A stretch of 64,000 nt of DNA from Gammaproteobacteria bacterium (GTDB lineage: Bacteria > Pseudomonadota > Gammaproteobacteria > Enterobacterales > Alteromonadaceae): assembly GCA_018222405.1 (NCBI GenBank), contig JAAFAI010000017.1, positions 50,121 to 114,120 on the forward strand, given 5' to 3'. The translations under genes were made by a program, and so were the position numbers. Below the pieces are notes generated by a model, which did not search any database, was not told where the DNA came from, and saw only the letters and a list, made by a program, of their open reading frames with translations. Numbering within the stretch: position 1 is the stretch's first letter; each line of letters opens with the position of its first letter. Positions 46,395 through 55,531 of this stretch are shown here, piece by piece.

Positions 46395-47783
46395 ATGTTG
46401 CAACTGTTTAACACCAAAACCCGTCAGAAAGAGCGTTTTCAGCCGCTGGTAGAAGGGAAGGTGGGACTCTATGTTTGTGGCATAACCGTGTATGACCTCA
46501 GCCACATGGGCCATGCCCGTACCTATCTTAGTTTTGATGTGTTGGTGCGGTACCTGCGTCACCTCGACTACGACGTGAAGTACGTGCGTAACATCACCGA
46601 TGTGGATGATAAAATTATCGCCCGGGCCAATGAAAACGGCGAAACAACCGACGCGCTTACCGAGCGTACCATTGCCATGATGCACGAAGATTTCGCTGCG
46701 TTGAACCTGGTTGAGCCGGATATCGAGCCGCGGGTAACCGGGCATATGGACGAGATTATCGACGTCATCGAAAAGCTCGTGGCGAAAGGCTATGCCTATC
46801 AGGCCGAGAGCGGCGATGTGCTGTTTGATGTGAGCAAGTTTGATGAGTACGGCAAACTGAGCCGACAAAATCTGGAACAGTTACAGTCTGGTGCGCGGGT
46901 TGAAGTGGCGGCGGGCAAAGACGATCCGCTGGACTTTGTGCTATGGAAAACCGCCAAGCCGGGTGAACCTGCCTGGGCTTCCCCCTGGGGCGATGGCCGA
47001 CCAGGCTGGCACATTGAATGTAGCGCCATGAACCATAAGCATCTGGGCGAGCACTTCGATATTCACGGCGGTGGCTCTGACTTAATCTTCCCGCACCACG
47101 AAAATGAAGTGGCCCAATCCTGCTGTGCTTTCGACACCCCCTATGTAAATACCTGGATGCATACCGGGATGGTGCAGGTGAATGACGAAAAGATGTCCAA
47201 ATCATTGGGCAATTTCTTTACCCTGCGTGATGTATTAGGCGAGCATGATGCCGAGATTCTGCGTTTCTTTTTGATGTCCGCCCATTACCGCAGCCAGCTG
47301 AGTTATTCCCAGGATAATATCGACCAGGCTAAATCAGCCCTTGAGCGACTCTACACTGCGCTGCGCGGAGTAAAGGTAGACAGTGTAACGGATCTGAGTT
47401 ACGGCGGATATCTTGAGCGTTTTGAGCAGGCCATGAATGATGATCTGAATGTGCCAGAGGCTTACTCGGTGCTGTTCGACCTTGCCCGTGATTTAAATAA
47501 GCACAAATCACAGGGCGATGCCGGTGCAGAAGAAGCAGGCAAGCTGGCCGCCGTGTTAAAGGGTATTGGTGGTATTCTGGGCTTCTTACAACGCGATCCT
47601 GAAGCCTTTATGCAGTCAGGCAATGACGATGAGGTAGCGGAAATCGAAGCGCTTATCAAAGCGCGAAATGATGCCCGTGCTGCGAAAGACTGGGGCGCAG
47701 CCGATGCAGCGCGCGACAAGCTTACTGCTATGGGCATTGTTTTGGAAGACGGCGCTGGCGGCACCACCTGGCGCCGCCAGTAA
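46395..47783 (+). CDS. cysS: Cysteinyl-tRNA synthetase
   Basis: Charges tRNA-Cys. The 462-residue class I synthetase has the HIGH-like motif [16 protein letters not shown], the zinc-binding YVCGITVYD Cys near the start, [11 protein letters not shown] and HHENEVAQS ligands, and the KMSKS loop [14 protein letters not shown]. Length agrees with E. coli CysS. A hairpin lies 30 bases after the stop, followed by repeat-rich DNA. Confidence 0.95.
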   Translation: MLQLFNTKTRQKERFQPLVEGKVGLYVCGITVYDLSHMGHARTYLSFDVLVRYLRHLDYDVKYVRNITDVDDKIIARANENGETTDALTERTIAMMHEDFAALNLVEPDIEPRVTGHMDEIIDVIEKLVAKGYAYQAESGDVLFDVSKFDEYGKLSRQNLEQLQSGARVEVAAGKDDPLDFVLWKTAKPGEPAWASPWGDGRPGWHIECSAMNHKHLGEHFDIHGGGSDLIFPHHENEVAQSCCAFDTPYVNTWMHTGMVQVNDEKMSKSLGNFFTLRDVLGEHDAEILRFFLMSAHYRSQLSYSQDNIDQAKSALERLYTALRGVKVDSVTDLSYGGYLERFEQAMNDDLNVPEAYSVLFDLARDLNKHKSQGDAGAEEAGKLAAVLKGIGGILGFLQRDPEAFMQSGNDDEVAEIEALIKARNDARAAKDWGAADAARDKLTAMGIVLEDGAGGTTWRRQ

Positions 47784-47813
47784 AACAGCGAATGGCTGAG
47801 TCATAATTTGCCT

Positions 47814-47843
47814 TCCCGGAATTTGCGCAGCAAATTTCCGGGA
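47814..47843 (+). terminator. Hairpin after cysS
   Basis: TCCCGGAATTTGC and GCAAATTTCCGGGA form a long stem with one bulged base and a GCA loop. No T-run follows, so it may equally be part of the REP-like family that fills the next 400 bases. Confidence 0.5.
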
Positions 47844-47910
47844 CCTACGTTCATGTGATTGGGGAGTATAAATAACCACTTGCTTCCCTTCTCAGTTTAG
47901 GCAGGCTTCT

Positions 47911-48260
47911 CGGGAGATCCCGGCTCAAGGCCGGGAAGACAGAAAAGTTAGGCCGGGATGACAGAAGAATTTAGACGGGTGGTTAGAACACCGTCATTCC
48001 GCAAGCACTTCCTCCGTCATCCCGCAAGCACTTCCTCCGTCATCCCCGCATGCACTTCCTTCGTCATCCCCGCATGCACTTCCTTCGTCATCCTCGCATG
48101 CACTTCCTTCGTCATCCCCGCATGCACTTCCTTCGTCATCCCCGCATGCTTTTGGGCGGGGATCTCCAAACATGTTATTGGGGAGTATAAACAACCGCAT
48201 ACCCCCATCGTCATTAGCGGGGATCTCCATTTATGTTATCGGAGAGTATAAACAGCCCCC
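47911..48260. repeat. REP-like palindromes between cysS and the LysE exporter
   Basis: The 493 bases between cysS and the exporter gene contain no credible gene. REP-like hairpins are visible: CGGGAGATCCCGGC...GCCGGGA (47911-47936), and CCCCGC...GCGGGGATCTCC (48141-48167) in the opposite sense. The short sequence GGGGAGTATAAA recurs near 47861 and 48180, and a variant near 48242. The same family fills 55.5-56.3 kb. Confidence 0.75.
47992..48133. repeat. Tandem repeat of a 23/24-bp unit, six copies
   Basis: Units begin at 47992, 48015, 48038, 48062, 48086 and 48110; the first two are 23 bases and the rest 24. The consensus starts CGTCATCCCCGCATGCACTT. A seventh partial copy (48134) runs into a REP-like hairpin, so the array appears to have grown from the end of that element. 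There are no spacers of constant length between unrelated sequences, so it is not CRISPR. Confidence 0.85.
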
Positions 48261-48276
48261 TCTGATAACATCCCGC

Positions 48277-48885
48277 TCATACCTCCACAATTAACAATAA
48301 CGTCGCGGCCGTAGCCGCACCCATCACCAGATTAAATCCTCGTTGTCGCCGCGGGTTATTCAGCCACAGCCGCAATTTCGCACCGGTGCCGGCCCACAAT
48401 GAAATCGCAGGGAACCCGAGCAATGCAAAGGCCAGCATAATCATTGCTCCGGACTGCGCATAGTCATTACCGGGCAGGCTAAACGTGCTTACACTGCCAA
48501 GCGCCATCATCCACGCTTTGGGATTAACAAACTGAAATAACGCGGCCTGCCACCAGGTGAACGGCTGAGTTGAGCGCCTATTATCACTACTGATGCCATT
48601 AACCGGACCTGAAGCTATTTTGAACGCCAGCCAGAGTAAATACGCCGCACCGGCAATATTCAGCACCGAATACATCACCGGATAAAGCTGAAACAGCACA
48701 CCCAGCCCAAGCAGAACACTCAGCAACAACATGGACACTCCAAACACGATCCCAAGCATGTGCGGCAAGGTGCGGGTAAAACCGAATTGGGCCCCTGAAG
48801 CCAGCAGCATCATGTTATTTGGCCCCGGAGTGACAGAAGTAATAAAAGCAAAGGTGGCAATGCCCAGCAATAATGAGGTTTCCAT
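48277..48885 (-). CDS. LysE/RhtB family amino acid exporter
   Basis: A 202-residue inner-membrane exporter with about six helices. The N-terminal signature TPGPNNMMLLASGAQFG is typical of LysE/RhtB transporters, and the FVNPKAWMMALGSVSTF motif lies in the middle. The substrate is probably an amino acid or related compound. It is divergent from a MocR-type regulator across 233 bases that contain four CTGTATGG-type boxes, so that regulator is a likely controller. Confidence 0.88.
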   Translation of the reverse strand: METSLLLGIATFAFITSVTPGPNNMMLLASGAQFGFTRTLPHMLGIVFGVSMLLLSVLLGLGVLFQLYPVMYSVLNIAGAAYLLWLAFKIASGPVNGISSDNRRSTQPFTWWQAALFQFVNPKAWMMALGSVSTFSLPGNDYAQSGAMIMLAFALLGFPAISLWAGTGAKLRLWLNNPRRQRGFNLVMGAATAATLLLIVEV

Positions 48886-48996
48886 AAAAGTGCGCCCTGA
48901 AAAGTAAGTGATTAAAGTAGCGTTACAGCGCAGGCTGTTGTTGTAGCATGCGGGATCTGTCTGTATTTATTTAGATGCAATAAATAAGGTAAATAG

Positions 48997-49093
48997 CCAT
49001 ACAGATAATCAATTAAACCGGCTGTATGGCGTAAATTCCCTCAAACTGTATGGTTATGCTCCGAGAAGTGCTGATATATTGGAATGTGTATGG
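48997..49093. promoter_or_regulatory. Four CTGTATGG boxes between exporter and MocR-type regulator
   Basis: CTGTATGG occurs inverted at 48997-49004 (CCATACAG), direct at 49022-49029 and 49046-49053, and as GTGTATGG at 49086-49093. Box starts are spaced 25, 24 and 40 bases. MocR/PdxR regulators typically bind such repeated boxes, so these are probable operators of both genes. Confidence 0.65.
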
Positions 49094-49118
49094 TTTTCGA
49101 TATTTAGCGGATACACAG

Positions 49119-50549
49119 ATGAGCAGATATTTGCACCTGGCCACCCGGCTTAAAGAACACATTCAGATGGGCTACTTTGCACCAGGCGATAAACTGCCGT
49201 CTGTTCGTCAACTGGCCAGTGAGCACGGCGTTAGCATTTCCACCGTACAGGAAGCCTACCGGGTGCTGGAGCAGGAAGGGCTGGTTACCGCCAAAGCAAA
49301 GTCGGGCTATTTTGTTGCACAGGCCAAAGAACGCATTGCGCGGCCAAGGGAGTCTAAACCGCCGCAGCGGCCCATGGACGTATCGCTGTGGGAAGATGTA
49401 CTGGCCATGCTGATGGGTCATGGTGTAGAAGCGGTATGTGAGTTTCAGCATGCCATGCCGGATATGAGTTCATCCACTCTGAAACCGCTACTGAAAAATA
49501 TCTACGAGCTTAATCGCCACCGTCCGCAGGATGGCATGTCTTATGGTCATGTGCAGGGCGAACTCGGACTTCGTGAGCAACTGGCGCGGCTTACCGCCAC
49601 CACCGGATGCCAGCTCGATGCAGAAGACTTTGTCGTGACCTCTGGTTGTCAGGAAGCGCTGTCGGTTTGCTTAAGAGCGGTTGCCCAAAGCGGGGATGTG
49701 ATAGCAGTAGAATCACCGGGCTTTTACGGTGCCATGCAGGCCATTAAAGCTGCTAACTTAAAGGCGCTGGAAATCCCTACTGACTCTCGTGATGGTATGA
49801 GTATAGAGGCGCTCAGGCTGGCCATGGATCAATGGCCGGTTAAGGCCGTTCTAGTCACACCAACGGTGAATAATCCTCAGGGGTACGTGATGCCTCTGGC
49901 TAAAAAGCAGGCACTGTATCAACTGGCGCGGGAATACGATATTGCGATAATCGAAGATGATATTTACGGTGATATTGCTTTTGAATACCCGCGTCCCAAA
50001 ACCATTAAATCTTTTGACCAAGATGGCCGGGTATTGCTGTGTTCTTCCTTTTCGAAAACCCTGGCGCCGGGGTTTCGGGTTGGCTGGATTGCGCCGGGGC
50101 GTTATCGGGACAAAGTGACCCACATTAAATATGTGAGTAGTTCTATGTGCCCCACGTTACCGCAACTGGCGATTGGTAATTTTATCCGCCAGGGCGGTTA
50201 CGACAGGCATTTACGGGCGATGCGACAGTCTTACCGCAAAGCCAGGGATGTGATGCTCAAAGGCATCGAGGCGCATTTTCCGGCGCATACCCGGGTGAGT
50301 TTCCCCGAAGGCGGTTTTATTTTGTGGGTGGAATTGCCCGAGGGCTATGATGCTGCCCGGTTGGCAGAGCTGGCTAAAGAACGCGGGATAATCCTGGCGC
50401 CAGGCCAGATGTTTTCCGCCACCGGTAAGTATCGCAATTGCTTGCGGTTTAATTATATTGATCGCGACCAGGCTACCCGTGAGCGTAGTGTTGCTATATT
50501 GGGGGAAATCCTGATGACTATAGCGCCAGCCAGTACAACGATGGCTTAA
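49119..50549 (+). CDS. MocR-type regulator: GntR HTH fused to class I aminotransferase
   Basis: A 476-residue PdxR/MocR family regulator. Residues 1-75 form a GntR winged helix (LPSVRQLASEHGVSISTVQEAYRVLEQEGLV), and residues 90-476 an aminotransferase-like domain with the PLP lysine in CSSFSKTLAPGFRVGW and an NNPQGYVMPL segment. ATG 49119 is chosen because the protein then begins with the helix before the HTH; the upstream in-frame start at 49050 overlaps a probable operator. It is divergent from the LysE exporter and overlaps the convergent methyltransferase by 4 bases. The effector may be PLP, an amino acid adduct or both. Confidence 0.88.
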   Translation: MSRYLHLATRLKEHIQMGYFAPGDKLPSVRQLASEHGVSISTVQEAYRVLEQEGLVTAKAKSGYFVAQAKERIARPRESKPPQRPMDVSLWEDVLAMLMGHGVEAVCEFQHAMPDMSSSTLKPLLKNIYELNRHRPQDGMSYGHVQGELGLREQLARLTATTGCQLDAEDFVVTSGCQEALSVCLRAVAQSGDVIAVESPGFYGAMQAIKAANLKALEIPTDSRDGMSIEALRLAMDQWPVKAVLVTPTVNNPQGYVMPLAKKQALYQLAREYDIAIIEDDIYGDIAFEYPRPKTIKSFDQDGRVLLCSSFSKTLAPGFRVGWIAPGRYRDKVTHIKYVSSSMCPTLPQLAIGNFIRQGGYDRHLRAMRQSYRKARDVMLKGIEAHFPAHTRVSFPEGGFILWVELPEGYDAARLAELAKERGIILAPGQMFSATGKYRNCLRFNYIDRDQATRERSVAILGEILMTIAPASTTMA

Positions 50550-51013
50550 TAACGCCCATACCAGCGTTTGGTGCGCTGGCAGTACTGGTTGAATTCGTCA
50601 CCAAACAGTTCAAGCATAAAGCGCTCTTCGGGAATGATCTGAAACCGCTGTAAATAGGCCATCGTGATCAGCGCAAACACCAACCCGCTGGCATCACGAA
50701 CAATAAATGCTGCCCCTACCACGCCAACCACTAAGCCCAGGTACATAGGATTTCGGGTATAAGCAAAGATACCGCCATCCACCAGGCGACTGGCATTTTG
50801 CGGTCGATGGGGATTTACGGTGGTTCGCTGCTGCCTGAAGGCCACAACGCCTGCTACTCCAATTAACCCACCGGCTACAAACAATACAAAACCAAAGGGG
50901 CGCAGTGGGTGAGGCAGTGGCATTACATTCAGGGTAGCGCAATACCATGTGAGGGCCAGTGCAGCAATAAACACAATAACCGGCGGTACTTTAAGTTCAA
51001 GGTTGTTTAACAT
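50546..51013 (-). CDS. Isoprenylcysteine carboxyl methyltransferase family protein
   Basis: A 155-residue integral membrane methyltransferase of the ICMT/PEMT-like group, with four helices. The SAM-binding signature is GIFAYTRNPMYLGL in the middle and the end has PEERFMLELFGDEFNQYCQRTKRW, as in ICMT. Substrate unknown. Its start overlaps the end of the voltage-sensor-like gene by 17 bases, so the two are translationally coupled. Confidence 0.85.
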   Translation of the reverse strand: MLNNLELKVPPVIVFIAALALTWYCATLNVMPLPHPLRPFGFVLFVAGGLIGVAGVVAFRQQRTTVNPHRPQNASRLVDGGIFAYTRNPMYLGLVVGVVGAAFIVRDASGLVFALITMAYLQRFQIIPEERFMLELFGDEFNQYCQRTKRWYGRY

Positions 51014-52058
51014 CGCTATCGTCCACCACGGGTTTCATTTTTGCCGCTTTCTTTTGTTGCTGTTTCTCAATCAGCTGCGATTTCCAGCGCTGCTGCGAAA
51101 CATGCCCTTTAATAGCTTCAATACATTCATTCACCACCAGTAAAAATTCTTTATCCAGGTTTTGCTCTTCCGGCGTAAAGTCTTTCAGACCTGAGCTGAC
51201 AAACTCCTCAATGTCTCTGGCTTCAAGGTCGGTAAGCAGGTTAACAACAGAGGCTGTTACAATGTCTGTTACCGCGCTTTCCAGGGTATTTTCAATGGTG
51301 CGGCCAACCACCGGCACATAAGACAGCGTAGACACCTGGGCGTTTTCACGCACGGCTTTGCCGACACTTTCTTTTACGTGGCGCCGAATGACATCGCCAT
51401 GCTTGCTGTCGTTAATAGACTGCCCAAGGTGATTAACGATGTTTGACATCCAGGAGCTTATAACAGGTCGTCTCGGGGCCAGTACGTTTTGGGTGATATC
51501 GTCGATGAGGGGTGAGCCGGCGGCAATGTCCTGCTGCGCATCGGTGAGCACCTTAACAACAATCCGGTCACTTAGCTCTTCCACAAACACATCGTAATAA
51601 AACGAAAAGAAGCGATAGATGCCGGTGTCGTTGAGGTCGATGATTTTATTCTTGTGCAACCGGTACAGAATGGAAAATATCCGCAGAAAGCGGAATATCC
51701 GGGTGCCGCCTAAGGGAATACAGCCAACTAAATCGTACCAGCGTAAAAACGGGAAAAAGTACCAGCGCAGGTACTCTTCGGTTTTAATGGCAACAATCCA
51801 GCGAACAAAAAACTCGGTTAGAAAGATGGTGATAAAAACCAGGTCGACCAGAATAAAGTTTCGGTGAATCGGGTCGTAGACGTTAACAAACGCCGGAGAC
51901 CAGGCACTCAACGTATCGCGAATAAAGGCGGTGTTATAAAGGCCGTCAAACAGTAAAAACAGCAGGTTCAGTAGTAACAGACCCAACATAATAATGTCGA
52001 GCAGTAGCCAGGGGCCCTCGTGGCTGTTGCGCAGGTTTTCCCGGTTTATCCTAAACAT
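50997..52058 (-). CDS. Voltage-sensor-like four-helix membrane protein with cytosolic helical domain
   Basis: A 353-residue protein. The N-terminal half looks like the S1-S4 voltage-sensor bundle of ion transporters: S1 about 17-40, S2 about 69-91 (VDLVFITIFLTEFFVRWIV), S3 about 101-117 (RWYDLVGCIPL) and S4 about 118-138 with Arg every third residue (R120, R123, R126, then R133 and Lys 136/138). No pore helix or selectivity filter follows; instead the rest (about 145-353) is an amphipathic helical cytosolic region ending in a Lys/Gln-rich tail. A proton channel, a voltage-dependent regulator, or simply a relative of ion channels is possible. It is upstream of the ICMT gene on the same strand. 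Confidence 0.65.
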   Translation of the reverse strand: MFRINRENLRNSHEGPWLLLDIIMLGLLLLNLLFLLFDGLYNTAFIRDTLSAWSPAFVNVYDPIHRNFILVDLVFITIFLTEFFVRWIVAIKTEEYLRWYFFPFLRWYDLVGCIPLGGTRIFRFLRIFSILYRLHKNKIIDLNDTGIYRFFSFYYDVFVEELSDRIVVKVLTDAQQDIAAGSPLIDDITQNVLAPRRPVISSWMSNIVNHLGQSINDSKHGDVIRRHVKESVGKAVRENAQVSTLSYVPVVGRTIENTLESAVTDIVTASVVNLLTDLEARDIEEFVSSGLKDFTPEEQNLDKEFLLVVNECIEAIKGHVSQQRWKSQLIEKQQQKKAAKMKPVVDDSDVKQP

Positions 52059-52080
52059 GGGCCCTCTGTATAGTTGGCGA

Positions 52081-53736
52081 TTATCCTAAATTGCGTAACC
52101 GTGTTACATCCACATGCAGGGTGAGTTTTTGCCCTGGTTGTAAGTATTTCTTGGGATTCAGGTTGTTCCACTTGGTGATATCGCTGGTGCGTAAATTAAA
52201 TTTTTGCGCTATCCGCGCCAGTGAATCACCGCGTTTGACCGTGTAAGTGAGTGTGCGCATAATGGCGTCGCGCTTTTGTTCGTCACTGGCTTCATCCACC
52301 CAAATCACCAGGGTTTTCCCCGGCATCAGCGGATCTGTCGGCGCCATGCCGTTCCACTTCGCGAGCGAACGCGTACTTATTTTATATTTACGGCCAATAT
52401 CCCAAAGTGTATCACCGGCGGCTACTTTATGCGTAAGCTGATAACTGCCACGTTTCTGATTTTGCGTAGACGCCAGGCGCTGATCCTGCGACAACGTGTA
52501 AGCATCCAGCTTTTTAAGTGCAACCGGCACCATCAGATGATCGCCTATTCGGATCATATTATCCTGCATATCGTTGATACTTTTAATCACATCAACGGTG
52601 GTGTGGTATTCCTTGGCCAACTTAAGCAGGCTGTCACCAGACTTCACTTTATGGCGAACCCAGTTGAGGCGTTCTTTGCGATCAATTTGTGCCAGTTGAG
52701 TAGTAAAGCCCTCGGCTTTATCCAGCGGCAATACCAACCGATGAGGGCCTTCAGGGTCGGTGGCCCAGCGGTTATAACCAGGGTTAAGCGCATGCAGCGA
52801 TTTTAGCTCCATGCCCGCCAGTTCGGCGGCAAACGCGAGATCCAGCTGTGAACCGGTATCCACTGTTGCGATAACCGGCGCATTGTCGATTTCAGGCCAA
52901 CTGAAGGCATAAGAGTCATGATTTTTTAAAATATCGGCCAGCGCCAGTAATTTTGGTACGTAAGCGCGGGTTTCACGAGGCAAATCAAGCGACCAGAAGT
53001 CGGTAGGTTTACCGGCCTGCTTATTTCGCTTGATGGCTTTGCCTACACGGCCCTCACCGCTGTTATAAGCAGCCAGCGCATGCAGCCAGTTACCGTCAAA
53101 CATCTTATTCAGGTATGTCAGATAATCCAGGGCTGCGTCGGTAGAGGCAATCACATCACGACGGCCGTCGTACCACCAGGTCTGTTCTATACCAAAGCGC
53201 TTTGCTGTACCGGGAATAAATTGCCACATGCCCGCTGCACGGCCATGAGAATAAGCAAAGGGGTCAAAGGCGCTTTCCACAATTGGCAGCAACACCAGTT
53301 CCAGCGGCATCTCACGGGCTTCAATTTGTTGAATAATGTAGTACAGGAAAGGTCTGGCGCGTTTAGATACCCGCTCCATGTACGCCGGGTGCTTAAGGTA
53401 CCAGTCGCGTTGTACCGCTACGCGCTTGTTATCCGGGATTTCAAAGGCAAACTGGTTACTGGCTCGTAACCACAGGTTTTCAATGACTACCGGTTCAACG
53501 GCTTCCTCAACCGGAGAAATATCTACCTCTACCTCTTCGGTAGGGTGCATTACCTCAATAACGCCTTCGTTGGCCAGTTCGCAGTCGGCCTGGTCGTTAA
53601 TATCGGTATGGGCAATTTCGCAGGTTGAACGGTTGTCCTGCAATTCAGTTTCGGCTTGCTCGGTTGTCTCAGTTAACTGGCAACCACTGAGCGAAGCAAC
53701 AACAAAAAGATGAAGCGCAGACAACTTTAATTTCAT
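52081..53736 (-). CDS. mltD: Membrane-bound lytic murein transglycosylase D
   Basis: Cleaves peptidoglycan glycan strands. The 551-residue lipoprotein starts at ATG 53736 (lipobox SLSGC, C19; the longer upstream extension has no signal-like N-terminus). The transglycosylase SLT domain (about 120-270) has the catalytic Glu in LPIVESAFDPFAYS (E154) and the GRAAGMWQFIPGTAKRFG segment. Three LysM domains follow at about 370-415, 435-480 and 498-545, binding peptidoglycan. The E. coli neighbour gloB lies next to it here too. Confidence 0.93.
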   Translation of the reverse strand: MKLKLSALHLFVVASLSGCQLTETTEQAETELQDNRSTCEIAHTDINDQADCELANEGVIEVMHPTEEVEVDISPVEEAVEPVVIENLWLRASNQFAFEIPDNKRVAVQRDWYLKHPAYMERVSKRARPFLYYIIQQIEAREMPLELVLLPIVESAFDPFAYSHGRAAGMWQFIPGTAKRFGIEQTWWYDGRRDVIASTDAALDYLTYLNKMFDGNWLHALAAYNSGEGRVGKAIKRNKQAGKPTDFWSLDLPRETRAYVPKLLALADILKNHDSYAFSWPEIDNAPVIATVDTGSQLDLAFAAELAGMELKSLHALNPGYNRWATDPEGPHRLVLPLDKAEGFTTQLAQIDRKERLNWVRHKVKSGDSLLKLAKEYHTTVDVIKSINDMQDNMIRIGDHLMVPVALKKLDAYTLSQDQRLASTQNQKRGSYQLTHKVAAGDTLWDIGRKYKISTRSLAKWNGMAPTDPLMPGKTLVIWVDEASDEQKRDAIMRTLTYTVKRGDSLARIAQKFNLRTSDITKWNNLNPKKYLQPGQKLTLHVDVTRLRNLG

Positions 53737-53855
53737 TGAGAAACGAACCCTTAGATAATTCAACAGCATACCAGTGTACGCAAATTCGCGCCCCAATGCA
53801 TCCTGTTGAAGCTAATACTATAGGCGACACCTGCGCCCAACCACTTTATCAACAG

Positions 53856-54647
53856 TCAGAAATTATCTTTCCATTGTCTCAGATGAGTAAAAACGGCAAT
53901 TTCGTCAATTAGTTCCGCGTCAGATTGATTGGCAACCGATTTTTTTATGGCAGACGAATCGCATCGCAGGAAAGGGTTTATATCCAGTTGCGTGCTCAGC
54001 AGAGTGGGCAGGGTAGGTGTGTTTTGTGCACGGGTCTCTTTTACCCAGCTATCATAAGCTTTGAGCGCTTGATTATCTGGTTCGGCCGCTAGCGCAAAAT
54101 TCACATTCGCCTGGGTATATTCGTGAGTGCAATAAATCACGGTAGACGCGGGCAGGCGCTTAATTTTATTCAGTGAACGATGCATCTGGCCGGGCGTCCC
54201 CTCAAACAAACGGCCGCAACCGGCAGAAAACAGCGTATCGCCACAAAACAGCGCGTTATGCCCCACAAACGCTATATGATCCAGTGTATGGCCGGGCAAT
54301 TCCAGTACATTAAACTCACAACCAATCAGCGGCAGCTTAACCATATCGCCCTGAGCAACGGATTTAGTAATGCCACTAATGTGGCCGCCGCGAGGGCCGA
54401 TTACCGGTAGATCTTTTACTGTGCTACTTAATTTAGTAATACCACCGGTATGGTCGTGGTGATGGTGGGTAATCAGGATGGCTGCCAGAGCCAGCTCATT
54501 GTCTTTACAAAATGCCAGTACCGGGTCAGCATCCCCCGGATCCACAACGACGGCATATTGCTCGTTGTGCAAACACCAAATATAGTTGTCGTTAAAGGCG
54601 GGGATCGGCGTAACAGAAAGATCCGCCGGAAAACTGTCGGTTGGCAT
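53856..54647 (-). CDS. gloB: Hydroxyacylglutathione hydrolase (glyoxalase II)
   Basis: Hydrolyses S-lactoylglutathione to lactate and glutathione in methylglyoxal removal. The 263-residue metallo-beta-lactamase fold protein has THHHHDHTGG (H61-H64, D65, H66) and later GHTLDHIAF and FCGDTLFSAGCGRLFEG with further metal ligands. The C-terminal HAGH domain (about 165-260) is present. It is divergent from the yafS-like gene, as in E. coli. Confidence 0.95.
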   Translation of the reverse strand: MPTDSFPADLSVTPIPAFNDNYIWCLHNEQYAVVVDPGDADPVLAFCKDNELALAAILITHHHHDHTGGITKLSSTVKDLPVIGPRGGHISGITKSVAQGDMVKLPLIGCEFNVLELPGHTLDHIAFVGHNALFCGDTLFSAGCGRLFEGTPGQMHRSLNKIKRLPASTVIYCTHEYTQANVNFALAAEPDNQALKAYDSWVKETRAQNTPTLPTLLSTQLDINPFLRCDSSAIKKSVANQSDAELIDEIAVFTHLRQWKDNF

Positions 54648-54741
54648 AGTCCAGTCCGTAAGTTGTACATGGTTGTTCAGATACTATAAAGTTGTGTGGT
54701 CGCATGCAATACGTGCAAGCAGTTTATAACATCAGGCGTTT

Positions 54742-55503
54742 ATGAAATCAGCGTTTCACCCCAAACCGTTACGATACCCGCAGAGCTGGTCTGAATTGCC
54801 TGGGGGCGATGAGCTTAAACAGGCTATCGAGGGTGTTTGTGATGATCTTAGCCAGAGGGTGTTTGGTTATAACCTGGTCAAGCTGGGCAATCTAAGCAGC
54901 GAAATACAGTTGCCAGCCTGTGCTATTCGCAACCAGGTTGGACAAACTCAAACGGCCATTGAAAGCAGCAGCCTGATTTCCTATTCAGATAATTTGCCCT
55001 ACATCGAGAACAGTATTGATGGCTTTTTACTGACCAACGAGCTCGATTTTGCTCAGGATCCTCATGAAATACTGCGAGAGGTCGATCGCACCATTACCGC
55101 TAACGGCTATGTGATTATCAGCGGGTTTAATCCATACAGTCTTACCGGGCTTGCGCGTTTCCTGCCTATCAAAAACGGCAATATTTTGCATCAGGCCCGC
55201 TTTTTCTCTGCCGGGCGGATTAAAGACTGGCTACAACTGCTTGGTTTTGAAATCGTCGAGCACCGGCATATTTTGTTTTCCATGCTATTCGCCAGTCACC
55301 ACAAAGGCCAGCCTGCCGCCTGGCAACAATGGTGCAGCCGCTACTGCCCGTGGTGCTCATCGGTTTACATACTAATGGCCCGTAAACGCACTTACCCAAT
55401 GACCACGGTAAAACCGAAGTGGAAGGTAAAGCCTCGTTTCTCGGCAGTTGGAGCAAGTATGCGCGATGCGGCTTCCAGAGTTACCCATTCCTCGAATCGC
55501 TGA
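54742..55503 (+). CDS. SAM-dependent methyltransferase (YafS-like)
   Basis: A 253-residue class I methyltransferase relative. The protein lacks a strong glycine-rich motif I but has LLTNELDFAQDPHEILREVDR and SGFNPYSLTGLARFLP of the YafS/methyltransferase-11 group. In E. coli yafS lies next to gloB, supporting the call. The C-terminal part is basic and of low complexity. E. coli has rnhA and dnaQ after yafS; here a repeat block of about 780 bases and metG follow instead. Confidence 0.75.
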   Translation: MKSAFHPKPLRYPQSWSELPGGDELKQAIEGVCDDLSQRVFGYNLVKLGNLSSEIQLPACAIRNQVGQTQTAIESSSLISYSDNLPYIENSIDGFLLTNELDFAQDPHEILREVDRTITANGYVIISGFNPYSLTGLARFLPIKNGNILHQARFFSAGRIKDWLQLLGFEIVEHRHILFSMLFASHHKGQPAAWQQWCSRYCPWCSSVYILMARKRTYPMTTVKPKWKVKPRFSAVGASMRDAASRVTHSSNR

Positions 55504-55531
55504 TTGGCCGACGATTACCAGAAAAACAACT

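Noticed and set aside
47992..48167. CRISPR-like array of 23/24-bp repeats
   Set aside because: The units are head to tail without unique spacers, and no cas gene is present.
48017..48251. Several short frames through the 24-bp repeats
   Set aside because: A 24-base repeat is a multiple of three and keeps any frame open, giving artificial repeat peptides.
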